Assembly (NCBI RefSeq): GCF_016746095.1 | Contig: NZ_JAERTY010000007.1 | Coordinates: forward strand, 1 to 64,000 | Origin: Sphingobacterium faecale | Lineage (GTDB): Bacteria > Bacteroidota > Bacteroidia > Sphingobacteriales > Sphingobacteriaceae | DNA length: 64,000 nucleotides | Reading direction: 5' to 3' | Shown here: one piece after another, positions 27,661 to 36,552 of the stretch | Numbering within the stretch: the first letter of the stretch is position 1 | Layout: each line of letters starts with the position of its first letter | Position numbers and translations under genes: made by a program | The notes under the pieces: model-generated | The model's input: only the letters and a program-made list of their open reading frames with translations | Database searches by the model: none | Told to the model about the DNA's origin: nothing

Positions 27661-28566
27661 ATGTTGTTGAAGGGATTTGTCGTAGGAGTCAGTTCGTTTG
27701 TATTGATTGGATGTGGTGCATCTAAAAAGGTTACAATTGCACCAAAGAAAGAGTCGTTGGTGAGGATGACTCCTCAAGATACCTTGACAAAAGTTGAAGA
27801 AATAGTAAAAGTTGAAGTTCCAAAAACGGTAGATACAACAGTTTTTCACGCATTGCGTGAGCTGACTCCAGAAGAAAAGGTTAAGGAACAAAAAGGTGGC
27901 GGCGTATATAAAGGGGCTGATTGGGCTGCTGCTATACATTACGACCTTCGAAAACCTAATTTTGTTATCATCCACCATACTGCCCAGAATAATATCGCAC
28001 AGACGGTACGTACATTTCAGGTGCCGCATTCTAAAGTGAGTGCCCATTATGTAATAGGCAGGGATGGACAGATTATTCAAATGCTAAACGATTATGAACG
28101 CGCATGGCATGCCGGGAAATCAAAATGGGGCAATATTGATGATCTCAATTCTGTATCCTTAGGCATCGAGCTGGATAATAATGGGAAGGAGCCATTCCCA
28201 AATGCACAGATAAACTCCTTGTTGATTTTATTGGATACATTGAAAGCGAAGTACCTGATCCCTCAGCTCAATTTTATAGGTCATGCAGATATTGCCCCAA
28301 TGCGTAAGGATGATCCTAGTGTTTTATTCCCGTGGAAACTATTGGCAGAAAGAGGGTTTGGAATTTGGTATAACGAAGACTACCTAATGATGCCTCCCGC
28401 TAATTTCAATCCGATAGACGCCTTAAAGATAATGGGTTATGATATGCGAAACCAAGAAGGAGCGATCCGTGCCTTTAAGAGAAAGTATATTGTTAAGGAA
28501 GTGAACGGTGTATTGACCGCTCATGATCAAGCAGTACTGTATGATTTGTATCGTAAATATTTCTAG
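27661..28566 (+). CDS. Lipoprotein N-acetylmuramoyl-L-alanine amidase
   Basis: This 301-residue amidase_2/PGRP-fold enzyme cleaves the MurNAc-L-Ala bond of peptidoglycan. A lipobox is seen (VLIGCG). Zinc-site motifs are FVIIHHTAQNN (His near 106), GIELDNNG, and FIGHADIAPMRKDDPSVLFPW, with the second His and the Asp/Lys region. A Pro/Glu/Lys-rich linker precedes the domain. It is the third wall hydrolase in 4 kb. Its stop overlaps the convergent symporter stop by four bases. Confidence 0.92.
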   Translation: MLLKGFVVGVSSFVLIGCGASKKVTIAPKKESLVRMTPQDTLTKVEEIVKVEVPKTVDTTVFHALRELTPEEKVKEQKGGGVYKGADWAAAIHYDLRKPNFVIIHHTAQNNIAQTVRTFQVPHSKVSAHYVIGRDGQIIQMLNDYERAWHAGKSKWGNIDDLNSVSLGIELDNNGKEPFPNAQINSLLILLDTLKAKYLIPQLNFIGHADIAPMRKDDPSVLFPWKLLAERGFGIWYNEDYLMMPPANFNPIDALKIMGYDMRNQEGAIRAFKRKYIVKEVNGVLTAHDQAVLYDLYRKYF

Positions 28567-30263
28567 ATTTGTGCTGCTGCTTTGTTGGAGATCATTCGTT
28601 GAAGAAAAAGGCCAAAACATATAACTAAAATACAGCCAATCAGATTAAGCCATAGGAAGGCAACGACGTCAGCTTTCCAGATTCCAATAATGATAAGTTC
28701 TGTAAGGATTGCAGCCCAAAAAACAGCCTTGCCACCAACTTTCTTAACGTAGAAAGCAACGAGGAATATACCGAGTATTGTGCCATAAAATAAAGAACCT
28801 AAAATATTAACTGCTTCTAGGAGATTACCTAGCTTGTTTGCGTATAGGGCAACTATGACCGTAAAAATTCCCCAACCCAGTGTGCACAACCTAGAGGCTT
28901 TCAGATAAGCACGTTCTGAAGCTTCCTTGTTGATGAACCGTTTGTAGATATCGATGACGGTGGTAGAGGCAAGCGAATTTATTGCGCTTGCTGTGGCTCC
29001 CATAGAAGCGAGCATAATTATGGCGATAAGCAACCCAATAAATCCCTTCGGGAAGGTCGAAGTAACAAAAGACAAGAAAATATAGTTGTTGTCATTCGTG
29101 TCGGCAGTTGTGTCGTTTTTCTTGATTAAACCAATCACTTCTTGGCGTAGCGCATCCGATTTTGCGTTTAGGGCATTTAGTTCTTCACCTTTAATGGCTG
29201 CATTGAGATTATCCTTCTCTGCCAATGCCTTAGTTAATGCTGTAATCGTTTGCGATTTGCTTAATCCAATTGCTTCTTGCTGACGTAGTAATTGTGCGTA
29301 ATCTTCGGCATAAATACTGTTTTCAAGTTTGTTTGTCTCCAGCGAATTGAAAAATAGCGGCGGTGTATGATACTGATAGTAGGCAAAGACCAATACGCCT
29401 ATTAATAGGATACAGAATTGCATAGGAACTTTTAAAAGACCATTCATCAATAATCCCATTCTGCTGTCCCGGATAGATGATCCTGTCAGATAACGTCCCA
29501 CTTGGCTTTGATCAGTGCCAAAGTAGGATAGCTGCAGAAAGAAGCCTCCGATCAGACCTGTCCATACCGTATATTGATTGTTTAGATCAATAGTAAAATC
29601 AATAGCATTGGTCTTTCCTGATTTGCCAGCGATATGTAAGGCTTCGCTAAATCCAATGTCATTCGGGAGTAGCCGTATTACCATAAAACCAGCGGCAAGT
29701 AATCCACCGAATATAATTCCCATCTGCAAGAGTTGTGTATAGGAGACGGCCTTGGTCCCACCATATACCGTATAAAGGACCACGACACCGCCCATGGCTA
29801 ACGTAGTGTAGGTGATGTCTATGTGTAATATCGTTGATAAGATAATAGCAGGTGCGAAAATCGTAATTCCTGTAGAAATTCCGCGTTGGATTAGGAATAG
29901 GAATGCCGTTAATGCTCTGGTTTTGATATCAAATCTCTTTTCTAGAAACTCATAAGCCGTAAATACACGAAGCCTATGAAAAATAGGTACAAAGGTGATG
30001 CATAGCACAATCATGGCTAGGGGGAGTCCAAAATAAAATTGAACAAAGCTCATCCCTGAAGAGTAGGCTAGGCCCGGAGCAGATAAGAAAGTGATGGCAC
30101 TCGCTTGAGTAGCCATTACCGAAAGACCTACATTGTACCAAGGGAGTTCACGGTCGCCCAGTAGATAACCGTTAATATTACGAATATTCCTGCTTTTGAA
30201 TACGCCATAGGCGATAATCAAAAGCAGGGTAGTAAAAAGCACTATCCAGTCGATAGAACTCAT
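28563..30263 (-). CDS. Sodium:solute symporter family protein (SSS)
   Basis: The ATG at 30263 gives 566 residues and forms an ATGA overlap with the small membrane protein upstream; an in-frame start at 30302 lies inside that gene. About 13 hydrophobic helices match the SSS fold, with family blocks GYLLGDRELPWYNVGLSVMATQASAITFLSAPGLAYSSG and VLYTVYGGTKAVSYTQLLQM. A charged insertion lies at about 330-385. It should import a solute driven by Na+. Neighbouring genes (PIG-L deacetylase) suggest an amino sugar or related substrate, which is inference. Confidence 0.92.
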   Translation of the reverse strand: MSSIDWIVLFTTLLLIIAYGVFKSRNIRNINGYLLGDRELPWYNVGLSVMATQASAITFLSAPGLAYSSGMSFVQFYFGLPLAMIVLCITFVPIFHRLRVFTAYEFLEKRFDIKTRALTAFLFLIQRGISTGITIFAPAIILSTILHIDITYTTLAMGGVVVLYTVYGGTKAVSYTQLLQMGIIFGGLLAAGFMVIRLLPNDIGFSEALHIAGKSGKTNAIDFTIDLNNQYTVWTGLIGGFFLQLSYFGTDQSQVGRYLTGSSIRDSRMGLLMNGLLKVPMQFCILLIGVLVFAYYQYHTPPLFFNSLETNKLENSIYAEDYAQLLRQQEAIGLSKSQTITALTKALAEKDNLNAAIKGEELNALNAKSDALRQEVIGLIKKNDTTADTNDNNYIFLSFVTSTFPKGFIGLLIAIIMLASMGATASAINSLASTTVIDIYKRFINKEASERAYLKASRLCTLGWGIFTVIVALYANKLGNLLEAVNILGSLFYGTILGIFLVAFYVKKVGGKAVFWAAILTELIIIGIWKADVVAFLWLNLIGCILVICFGLFLQRMISNKAAAQI

Positions 30264-30379
30264 GAATAATGTACCGTGAATAAGTACATAAATACGATAC
30301 ATAAGAGTAGCCAGATTACCAGAATCCAGTAAAATTGGCGCCAGCTGCGGACAAAAGGGGGGAGTCCCTTATCTGTCAT
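30260..30379 (-). CDS. 39-residue single-pass membrane protein coupled to the symporter
   Basis: The frame starts at the ATG at 30379 (MTDKGLPPFVRSWRQFYWIL) and has one hydrophobic helix (YWILVIWLLLCIVFMYLF). Its stop overlaps the symporter start (ATGA), and its own start overlaps the 65-residue gene by 11 bases. The codons read cleanly, and the N-terminal motif (LPPFVRSWRQFYW) looks conserved. Small membrane partners of SSS transporters are known elsewhere (YhdT with PanF, DUF4212 proteins). By position this may be an accessory subunit (inference). Confidence 0.72.
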   Translation of the reverse strand: MTDKGLPPFVRSWRQFYWILVIWLLLCIVFMYLFTVHYS

Positions 30380-30566
30380 GAGGCTTCTGGGGTAAGAGCA
30401 CACTATTGAAGAAGATGGCAAATATAAGACCTCCTATTAATCCTCCAATAATGCTTGAAAATGATCCGCAAGACGCAAAAGCGGTTAGCGCACCAAATAC
30501 AGAGCCAATTAATAAAATTAAACCTTTTGCGTTAATAGGTTGCGCATCGTTTACTTGATTTTCCAT
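30369..30566 (-). CDS. Small two-helix membrane protein
   Basis: This 65-residue product has two hydrophobic stretches (GLILLIGSVFGALTAFA and SIIGGLIGGLIFAIFFNSVLL) separated by a Cys-Gly turn. I cannot name a family. It sits 14 bases after the PIG-L gene and overlaps the 39-residue gene by 11 bases, so it is part of the deacetylase-symporter operon. Confidence 0.65.
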   Translation of the reverse strand: MENQVNDAQPINAKGLILLIGSVFGALTAFASCGSFSSIIGGLIGGLIFAIFFNSVLLPQKPHDR

Positions 30567-30580
30567 ATCTAATCTTAAAA

Positions 30581-33013
30581 TTACTTTTCTTTTGTAAGCA
30601 AATTTACGAATAATCTATAAGCTCCGGGGACTCCTGCAGGTAATTGTCTGAAAAAGGCCAATGAAGTGTATACAAACTTACCCTTTCCATAATTAGTAAT
30701 CAAGAGGGATCCTTTATTGGGCTGTTCATCCCTGTCATGTATAGAAAGCGGCGTGCGATAATTCCGATCGATATCGTCTGCAAAATACAGCCCACGTTCT
30801 TGTACCCATCCATCAAAATCGATTGCTGTGATCTTATTCGGGTAAGAGAACGCGATATCTTTAGCCTCAAATTGAACAATAGCGTCTTCTTCTGTCACGC
30901 GGTCTCTCGATATAGCGAATGGGTAGGGACCTAACTGTTCGGCCATGAGCTTAGTGTTGACATTATATTGCATTAGTACAACACCTCCCTGTGCTACATA
31001 TTCCATCAAGAGTTTTTGAATCGCGGCAGCCTGCGGATTGATATTAAAGTAACGTACACCCACTACGATAGCATCATACTGCTGTAGTAACGGCGCAGAT
31101 AAAGTCTGTCCATTCAGGTTGGTGGTCGCTATACCAATTTCATTTAATGATTTAGAAACGAGGTCACCAGCACCAGCAATATAACCTATACTTTTGACGG
31201 GGTTTACCAGAGCGAGGCGCTCACAGTTAATGACTGTCGTAGGAAACCAGGTGATACGGGGAATATGGTCGTAATCAATGGTCTTGATTGATTTTAAAGC
31301 CACATTGTTCCATAGCAGTTTGATTGTAGTGTGAGCACTATTTGCCGAGGAGGGTTTTACCCTGATTTGTTTGGTAATCGTGTTTGATTCTGCAAAATCT
31401 AGATTGAGATGTTGAGGAACGATGTTCCACTCATCAGATTGCGGTATGTCGACCTTAAAGTTGTTGCTATCTTTATCATGCCGGGTAAAAGTGATGTTCA
31501 CGACTTTCTCTTCACCGTTAGTACTTAATACAATCGATGAGGACGCCTCGGCAGTAAGGACGGGTGTGATCGCTACAGGGCTATGGATTTCGCCACGGAC
31601 AGGGTCAACGACTTTATATTGTATAGCTTGGGATCTCTGAAGTAATTTTCCATCGATGTCAAAAGTGAAGGTAACTATTGGGGGGGTAGGGTTTGTTGGA
31701 AATCCTATATCCTTCGGCTCTACATCAAATTTTCCTAACGAATGTGCTTTTTCAAGCCAGTAAGGTTGTGTGTTGCGGTGCCATGTATAAGGGGCTGACG
31801 AGTTCCAAGTGTTGTTTGTTGCGAGTGCCTGATTGACTTCTGCCAAGCTTGTCTTGATAAGCTTGACCTTAATTCCTGGACGTCTAGCAATGGCTTCAAG
31901 AGATACATCAAAGCTTTTGTTTATAGAGTATTGGCTAGATGCGGTTGTTGCATCAACCCATATGCCCGCACAAGCGGTAATAATATCTTCGATTTCTTGG
32001 GTTTTAAGGGTTTTCCAGTAAGGCTCATCAATTGTGAGAACCTGCTCCCGGAGCACGAACAAGGCAGGAATACTTTTCTCGGGGTTTAGGTAGTCAAACC
32101 CTTTGATAATATTGTTGATTTGGACTTGTATGTCGGCAGTATTGGGGATTCGACTCCAACTTGTTTCAATTCCTTCCATTAGGTCCTTTTGTGGCTTGTC
32201 ACCTGCCACGAAGTCAAAGTATTCAATGCTTGTGCCTCGCGTAGTAGCAGCGCCAAATCCCTGACTTTTATGCTGTGATCTGCTACGTGCCGCAATCTCA
32301 CCATAAGAGTCACCCAATAGTGGGCTATAGGCTCCGATATCTACTTTCAGCTGGTCTTCAGACGTATTGTTCATCCCACCGAAATTAGCTGTGTTCCATA
32401 GAAGGCGTTTTGCTTTCCATACGGATACAGTAGCAAGTTGTTTAGGAAATTGAGTCGGGTCAGCAGCAGCAAGGTATGCCTCGTGCGCCAATATTGCGGA
32501 AGCCTGATGATGGCCATGTCCACCGCGCTTGTCTGGGGGAAACCTAGTAATGATAATATCGGGTCTAAATTTGCGGATAATCCATACGGCTTCACGTAAG
32601 GCTGTTTCTTTATCCCAAAAGTCAAAGGTCTCTTGATGGGTTTTAGAAAAACCAAAGTCATAAGCAGAACTGAAAAACTGCTCGCCCTTATCGATCGACC
32701 TCGCTGCAAGTAACTCCTGTGTACGTATGAGTCCAAGGTCTATTCCTTGCTCTGTGCCGATAAGATTTTGTCCTCCATCACCGCGGGTCAGGGAAAGATA
32801 ACCAGTCCTATATTTTCGCTCTTGAGCCAGCCATGCTATCAGTCGGGTGTTTTCGTCATCCGGATGTGCAGCGAAGTACAGTACTGATCCTAATGTGTTC
32901 AGTTTTTCAAGCTTAATCATGATCTCACCGGTAGACATGTTTCCGTGCTGGGACCGTGCTACATAATGAAGGGAAATAAGAAATAGAAATAAAAGAGATA
33001 TTTTTCTAAACAT
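30581..33013 (-). CDS. Secreted PIG-L family deacetylase (large form)
   Basis: This 810-residue protein has a signal peptide (LLFLFLISLHYVARSQ). The PIG-L/LmbE fold follows, with zinc-binding AAHPDDENTRLIAWLA near 48-63 and GHGHHQASAILAHEAY with the third ligand near 165. Relatives remove acetyl groups from N-acetylglucosamine-containing compounds. Residues about 300-810 hold beta domains and a flavodoxin-like or ThuA-like tail (YDAIVVGVRYFN, VAQGGVVLMQYN). It heads the operon with the symporter. Substrate unknown. Confidence 0.9.
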   Translation of the reverse strand: MFRKISLLFLFLISLHYVARSQHGNMSTGEIMIKLEKLNTLGSVLYFAAHPDDENTRLIAWLAQERKYRTGYLSLTRGDGGQNLIGTEQGIDLGLIRTQELLAARSIDKGEQFFSSAYDFGFSKTHQETFDFWDKETALREAVWIIRKFRPDIIITRFPPDKRGGHGHHQASAILAHEAYLAAADPTQFPKQLATVSVWKAKRLLWNTANFGGMNNTSEDQLKVDIGAYSPLLGDSYGEIAARSRSQHKSQGFGAATTRGTSIEYFDFVAGDKPQKDLMEGIETSWSRIPNTADIQVQINNIIKGFDYLNPEKSIPALFVLREQVLTIDEPYWKTLKTQEIEDIITACAGIWVDATTASSQYSINKSFDVSLEAIARRPGIKVKLIKTSLAEVNQALATNNTWNSSAPYTWHRNTQPYWLEKAHSLGKFDVEPKDIGFPTNPTPPIVTFTFDIDGKLLQRSQAIQYKVVDPVRGEIHSPVAITPVLTAEASSSIVLSTNGEEKVVNITFTRHDKDSNNFKVDIPQSDEWNIVPQHLNLDFAESNTITKQIRVKPSSANSAHTTIKLLWNNVALKSIKTIDYDHIPRITWFPTTVINCERLALVNPVKSIGYIAGAGDLVSKSLNEIGIATTNLNGQTLSAPLLQQYDAIVVGVRYFNINPQAAAIQKLLMEYVAQGGVVLMQYNVNTKLMAEQLGPYPFAISRDRVTEEDAIVQFEAKDIAFSYPNKITAIDFDGWVQERGLYFADDIDRNYRTPLSIHDRDEQPNKGSLLITNYGKGKFVYTSLAFFRQLPAGVPGAYRLFVNLLTKEK

Positions 33014-33414
33014 AGTTAAATATACATTTTTAACCTAAAAAACAGTCATCTATAGGTTTGATAAACTGTAATATTGTTATGGCAAATGTCGGTAGGACTT
33101 TGGAGGAATGGATTTATATTAAGGCTGTAACCGACTTGAAAAAACTTTAGAGGATTTTTTTGAATAGATGGAATACAAAAAAGAGCTAAATATGCTTTAG
33201 CTCTTTTTTCAACAATTAAAAATCTTTAGTCTTAAAATAGTGTGCGCTTAATTTGTTATTAAAGGCATAATAGTGTTACGACTCACCAGATTAAGGTGTA
33301 ACCCTTCAACACTAGTAAAAGTACTATAAAAACCACAATATAATAAGTGTCATTGAAAAATAATTTTCCACATCGCCCGAGTTATAAACAAAAGCGATGT
33401 AGGGGCGTAATTTC
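33014..33414. other. Intergenic region without a convincing gene
   Basis: This 401-base AT-rich gap between the PIG-L operon and the thioredoxin operon holds one strong hairpin (listed separately). It also holds a 23-codon ORF at 33079-33150 on the + strand that I do not trust, and a short inverted repeat (ACATCGC/GCGATGT near 33370-33401) that might end the thioredoxin operon on the minus strand. Confidence 0.5.
33177..33209. terminator. Terminator-like hairpin in the 33 kb gap
   Basis: A 14-bp perfect stem (arms 33177-33190 and 33196-33209, core GAGCTAAA/TTTAGCTC) has A and T runs on its outer ends, so it could act on either strand. The + strand transcript it would end is unknown. Confidence 0.75.
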
Positions 33415-33672
33415 CTATTTGTCTATCGAACCCAATACACGTTGCATGAATGTGTTCAAAGCTTCTTTTTTAGGAGTTCCCTCCTTGATTAACTTATCTA
33501 CCTCGATAGCGCCATACATATTTGAGATTAATTCTCCAATAACATCTAATTCTTCGTCTTTTAAAGAGGAGACTTCGGTTAAGGACTCTAATGTCTCAAT
33601 CGTCTCTAATATATAGTCGGCATCGTTTTGTTCGATGAAATCTGTTAAATGCTTAATTACTGGTAACTTCAT
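33415..33672 (-). CDS. Small conserved protein next to thioredoxin (DUF6952-like)
   Basis: This 85-residue, acidic, all-helical protein (MKLPVIKHLTDFIEQND, SSLKDEELDVIGELISNMYGAIEV) has no cysteines. It overlaps the thioredoxin gene by 20 bases. I recall such proteins in Bacteroidota next to thioredoxin and peroxiredoxin genes under the name DUF6952; the name is from memory. It is likely a partner or regulator of the redox pair (inference). Confidence 0.72.
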   Translation of the reverse strand: MKLPVIKHLTDFIEQNDADYILETIETLESLTEVSSLKDEELDVIGELISNMYGAIEVDKLIKEGTPKKEALNTFMQRVLGSIDK

Positions 33673-33967
33673 TTAATAAATCGATTAATCCCTCAATTTT
33701 GTTTGTCTGTACTTGATTTACTAATTTACCGTCTTTGAAAGCAGCAAATGTTGGCAAGTTATTAACGTTGGCTAGCTTTCTAGATTCTGGGTTTTTTTCA
33801 GCATCTACGATAATGAAAGTTATATTTTCATTATCGGTCGCCAATTTTTTGAACTTTGGCTTCATAATGCGACAGTTTCCACACCATGAAGCAGCATATT
33901 GTACCATTACAGTTTTGTTGCTGTTAACAACTTCCTGTAAGGTGTCGTTTTCTAATTCCTGTAACAT
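33653..33967 (-). CDS. Thioredoxin-family protein with WCGNC active site
   Basis: This 104-residue thioredoxin fold has the active site WCGNC (Cys29, Cys32), where classical thioredoxin has WCGPC. The cis-proline loop is NNLPTFAAF. The preceding strand (TVMVQYAASWCGNC) and the following helix are normal. It probably reduces the peroxiredoxin encoded 61 bases upstream. The Asn in place of Pro should raise the redox potential, making it a weaker reductant than TrxA (inference from thioredoxin biochemistry). Confidence 0.88.
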   Translation of the reverse strand: MLQELENDTLQEVVNSNKTVMVQYAASWCGNCRIMKPKFKKLATDNENITFIIVDAEKNPESRKLANVNNLPTFAAFKDGKLVNQVQTNKIEGLIDLLNEVTSN

Positions 33968-34028
33968 AATAGTTTGTGTTTAAATAATAGAGGCGGAAGA
34001 ATTCCGCCTCTAGAGTAGTTGAAATTCC

Positions 34029-34661
34029 TTAGTTTGCAGACAGATACGAAGCTACACCCTCGCGAGTTGCGTTCATAGCATCTTTACCTTCTTCCCAATT
34101 TGCAGGACAAACCTCACCATGTTTCTGTACGTGAGTATATGCATCGATTAGACGGATGTATTCTTTAACGTTACGTCCAAGTGGCATGTCGTTTACTGAT
34201 TCGTGAAAAACTTTACCGGTCTCGTCAATTAAATAAGTAGCACGGTAACTCACTGCAGAACCTTCTACTAATGTACCGTATTCAGGATGCTCTACTTCCT
34301 TCATCTCCAAAATGCCTAATACACTAGAAAGATTGCGGTTGGTGTCTGCAATGATAGGGTACTCTACACCTTCTATACCACCATTGTCTTTTGCTGTATT
34401 CAACCATGCGAAGTGAACTTCGTTAGAATCACATGAAGCGCCGATTACGATAGTATTACGCTTTTCGAATTCTGAAACTGCCTCTTGAAAAGCATGTAAT
34501 TCGGTAGGGCATACGAATGTAAAGTCTTTTGGATACCAGAATAACAATACCTTTTTGTTCTCTTTTTGCGCTTTTTCAAAAATATTGATTGAAATGTAGT
34601 CACCTAAATAATCAATTGCATCAACTGTAATGTTCGGAAAATTCTTACCTGTAAAACTCAT
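34029..34661 (-). CDS. Peroxiredoxin (2-Cys, AhpC/Prx1-like)
   Basis: This 210-residue peroxide reductase has the peroxidatic Cys51 in FTFVCPTELHAF and a resolving Cys185 in HGEVCPANW. The Arg of the active site lies in SYRATYLID. The 2-Cys layout implies disulphide recycling by a thioredoxin, which the next gene supplies. It is the first gene of a three-gene minus-strand operon with its own promoter box. Confidence 0.93.
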   Translation of the reverse strand: MSFTGKNFPNITVDAIDYLGDYISINIFEKAQKENKKVLLFWYPKDFTFVCPTELHAFQEAVSEFEKRNTIVIGASCDSNEVHFAWLNTAKDNGGIEGVEYPIIADTNRNLSSVLGILEMKEVEHPEYGTLVEGSAVSYRATYLIDETGKVFHESVNDMPLGRNVKEYIRLIDAYTHVQKHGEVCPANWEEGKDAMNATREGVASYLSAN

Positions 34662-34686
34662 AATATATCTTTCTTTTTTTGTACAA

Positions 34687-34694
34687 CAAAGGTA
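34687..34694 (-). promoter_or_regulatory. -7 box of the peroxiredoxin operon
   Basis: The minus strand reads TACCTTTG, an exact TAnnTTTG, 25 bases before the peroxiredoxin ATG. Confidence 0.45.
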
Positions 34695-34810
34695 CGTATA
34701 ATTACAACAACTATAAATTGAAATTGCCTATATGATATCATCAAAATCTATAACTTTATCAATCTATTTATAGATGTTTCTTATAAATTGGGTGAAAATA
34801 AAATGAGTCC

Positions 34811-34841
34811 TTGTTTTGCAACTTGGATAATAATACTTTTG
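34811..34841 (+). promoter_or_regulatory. Putative promoter of tRNA-Arg
   Basis: TTG (34811-34813), a 20-base gap and TACTTTTG (34834-34841, exact TAnnTTTG) lie 17 bases before the tRNA. Confidence 0.45.
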
Positions 34842-34858
34842 TGTACTTTAAAAGTATT

Positions 34859-34930
34859 GGCCCCGTAGTTCAACGGATAGAATAGATGTTTCCTAAACAT
34901 TTGATAGCAGTTCGATTCTGCTCGGGGCTA
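34859..34930 (+). tRNA. tRNA-Arg (anticodon CCT)
   Basis: A 72-base cloverleaf: acceptor GGCCCCG/CGGGGCT with one G-U pair, a D-arm GTTC/GAAT, an anticodon loop TTCCTAA giving CCT, and a T-arm AGCAG-TTCGATT-CTGCT. CCA is not encoded. It reads AGG codons. A terminator follows at once. Confidence 0.93.
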
Positions 34931-34946
34931 CTAAATACTATGGAAT

Positions 34947-34984
34947 AAAAAGCCGGATTTGATTTATATCAGCCTCGGCTTTTT
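34947..34984 (+). terminator. Terminator after tRNA-Arg
   Basis: A 9-bp stem (AAAAAGCCG/CGGCTTTTT) with a 20-base loop is followed by a C and a run of T. Confidence 0.75.
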
Positions 34985-35145
34985 CTTTTTTTTTAAATTA
35001 ACGCTAACGTTTTCATAACTAATGTTAGATTATAACCACTAATCTTAATTATCTTGTGGCTGTTTTTTTGGATCACCGGGCTCTGTGTTATCGGTTGGTA
35101 ATAGTTGATTTAGGTGAGAAGAAGTGTGGTTATTAAATTTTATCA

Positions 35146-36552
35146 ATGAAAGCTTTTCTAGACGAGAATTTTCTGTTAAACACCGATAGTGCAGGTGAGC
35201 TATACCATAGTTACGCAAAAGGTTTACCTATTATAGATTATCATAATCATTTGCCAGCAAGTCAGGTAGCTCAGGATAAAACGTTTAGTAACCTCGGAGA
35301 ACTATGGTTAGCCAATGATCACTATAAGTGGCGTGCAATGAGAGCTCATGGTATAGATGAGTTCTATATAACGGGAGGTGCCTCCGATAAAGAGAAGTTT
35401 CTTAAATGGGCAGAGACGGTGCCTTATACATTGCGTAACCCATTGTACCATTGGACGCACCTCGAGCTACAGCGATATTTTGGTATTACCGACTTATTAT
35501 GCCCTGCTACCGCGGAGCGAATTTATGAAGAAACTGCTCAACAAATTGTAGATGCGGGTTTCTCGGCAAAAAATCTATTAAAACGGATGAATGTAGAGAT
35601 GCTATGCACTACTGATGATCCATTAGATACTCTGGAATACCATCAGCAAGTATCAGCTGAAGGAGAAGTTTTTAAAATGCAGCCTACTTTTAGGACAGAT
35701 AGGGCAATTGATGCAGATAATGTTAAAGAGCTAAATAGGTATATCGATAGATTAGAGGAGATTGTAGGGTTTTCTATCCATAGTTTCAACGACTATTTAG
35801 AAGGATTGAGAAACAGACATGATCACTTTGCTGCCTGTGGCTGTACAATATCCGATCATAGTATAGAGCGATTATACGCAATAGAGTATACTGATTTCGA
35901 ATTGAAGACAATTTTTGCGAAAATAAGAGCGGGAAAACAACCGGATCTAGAAGAAGCGTCTAAGTTCAGGTCTGCACTTCTGTTGTCCTTCGCTGAATGG
36001 GCACATGAAAAAAAATGGGTTCAACAGTATCATATTGGTTCTTTGCGTAATAATAGTAGGCGTATGTCTGTCCTCAGCGGTACAGATACAGGGCATGATT
36101 CAATAGGTGACTTTAAACAGGCTAAAGAGCTTTCTCTTTTTTTAGATAGATTGGATTATCGGGGTAAATTGGCCAAGACCATTTTATATAATTTAAACCC
36201 ATCGGACAACGAGCTGTTCGTCAGTATGGCCGGAAATTTTAATGATGGTTCTGTGCGTGGAAAAGTTCAATTTGGTCCAGCTTGGTGGTTTTTAGATCAA
36301 AAAGATGGGATAACCAAACAGCTTAATGCACTTTCTAACATAGGGTTGGTCAGTAATTTTGTAGGAATGTTGACCGATTCGAGGAGTTTTTTGTCATTCC
36401 CTCGACATGAGTATTTCAGACGGCTGTTGTGTGATATTTTTGGTATGGATATGGAAAGGGGGGAGATCCCGAATGATAGGGAATGGGTTGGTAAAATTAT
36501 ACAGGATATAAGCTATTTTAATGCACGGGAATATTTTAGTTTTTCAAAATGA
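35146..36552 (+). CDS. uxaC: Glucuronate isomerase
   Basis: This 468-residue enzyme interconverts D-glucuronate with D-fructuronate and D-galacturonate with D-tagaturonate, the first step of hexuronate breakdown. It has the amidohydrolase-like barrel with IIDYHNHLP near residue 30 (metal His33 and His35), the CTTDDPLDTLEYH block, and VLSGTDTGHDSIGD with PAWWFLDQKDG near the C-terminus. It opens a three-gene operon with kdgK and eda. The reductase and dehydratase that link it to the next step are not in the window. Confidence 0.95.
   Translation: MKAFLDENFLLNTDSAGELYHSYAKGLPIIDYHNHLPASQVAQDKTFSNLGELWLANDHYKWRAMRAHGIDEFYITGGASDKEKFLKWAETVPYTLRNPLYHWTHLELQRYFGITDLLCPATAERIYEETAQQIVDAGFSAKNLLKRMNVEMLCTTDDPLDTLEYHQQVSAEGEVFKMQPTFRTDRAIDADNVKELNRYIDRLEEIVGFSIHSFNDYLEGLRNRHDHFAACGCTISDHSIERLYAIEYTDFELKTIFAKIRAGKQPDLEEASKFRSALLLSFAEWAHEKKWVQQYHIGSLRNNSRRMSVLSGTDTGHDSIGDFKQAKELSLFLDRLDYRGKLAKTILYNLNPSDNELFVSMAGNFNDGSVRGKVQFGPAWWFLDQKDGITKQLNALSNIGLVSNFVGMLTDSRSFLSFPRHEYFRRLLCDIFGMDMERGEIPNDREWVGKIIQDISYFNAREYFSFSK

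Noticed and set aside
33079-33150. 23-codon ORF before a terminator
   Set aside because: Too short to support, no ribosome site, and the terminator may serve another transcript.
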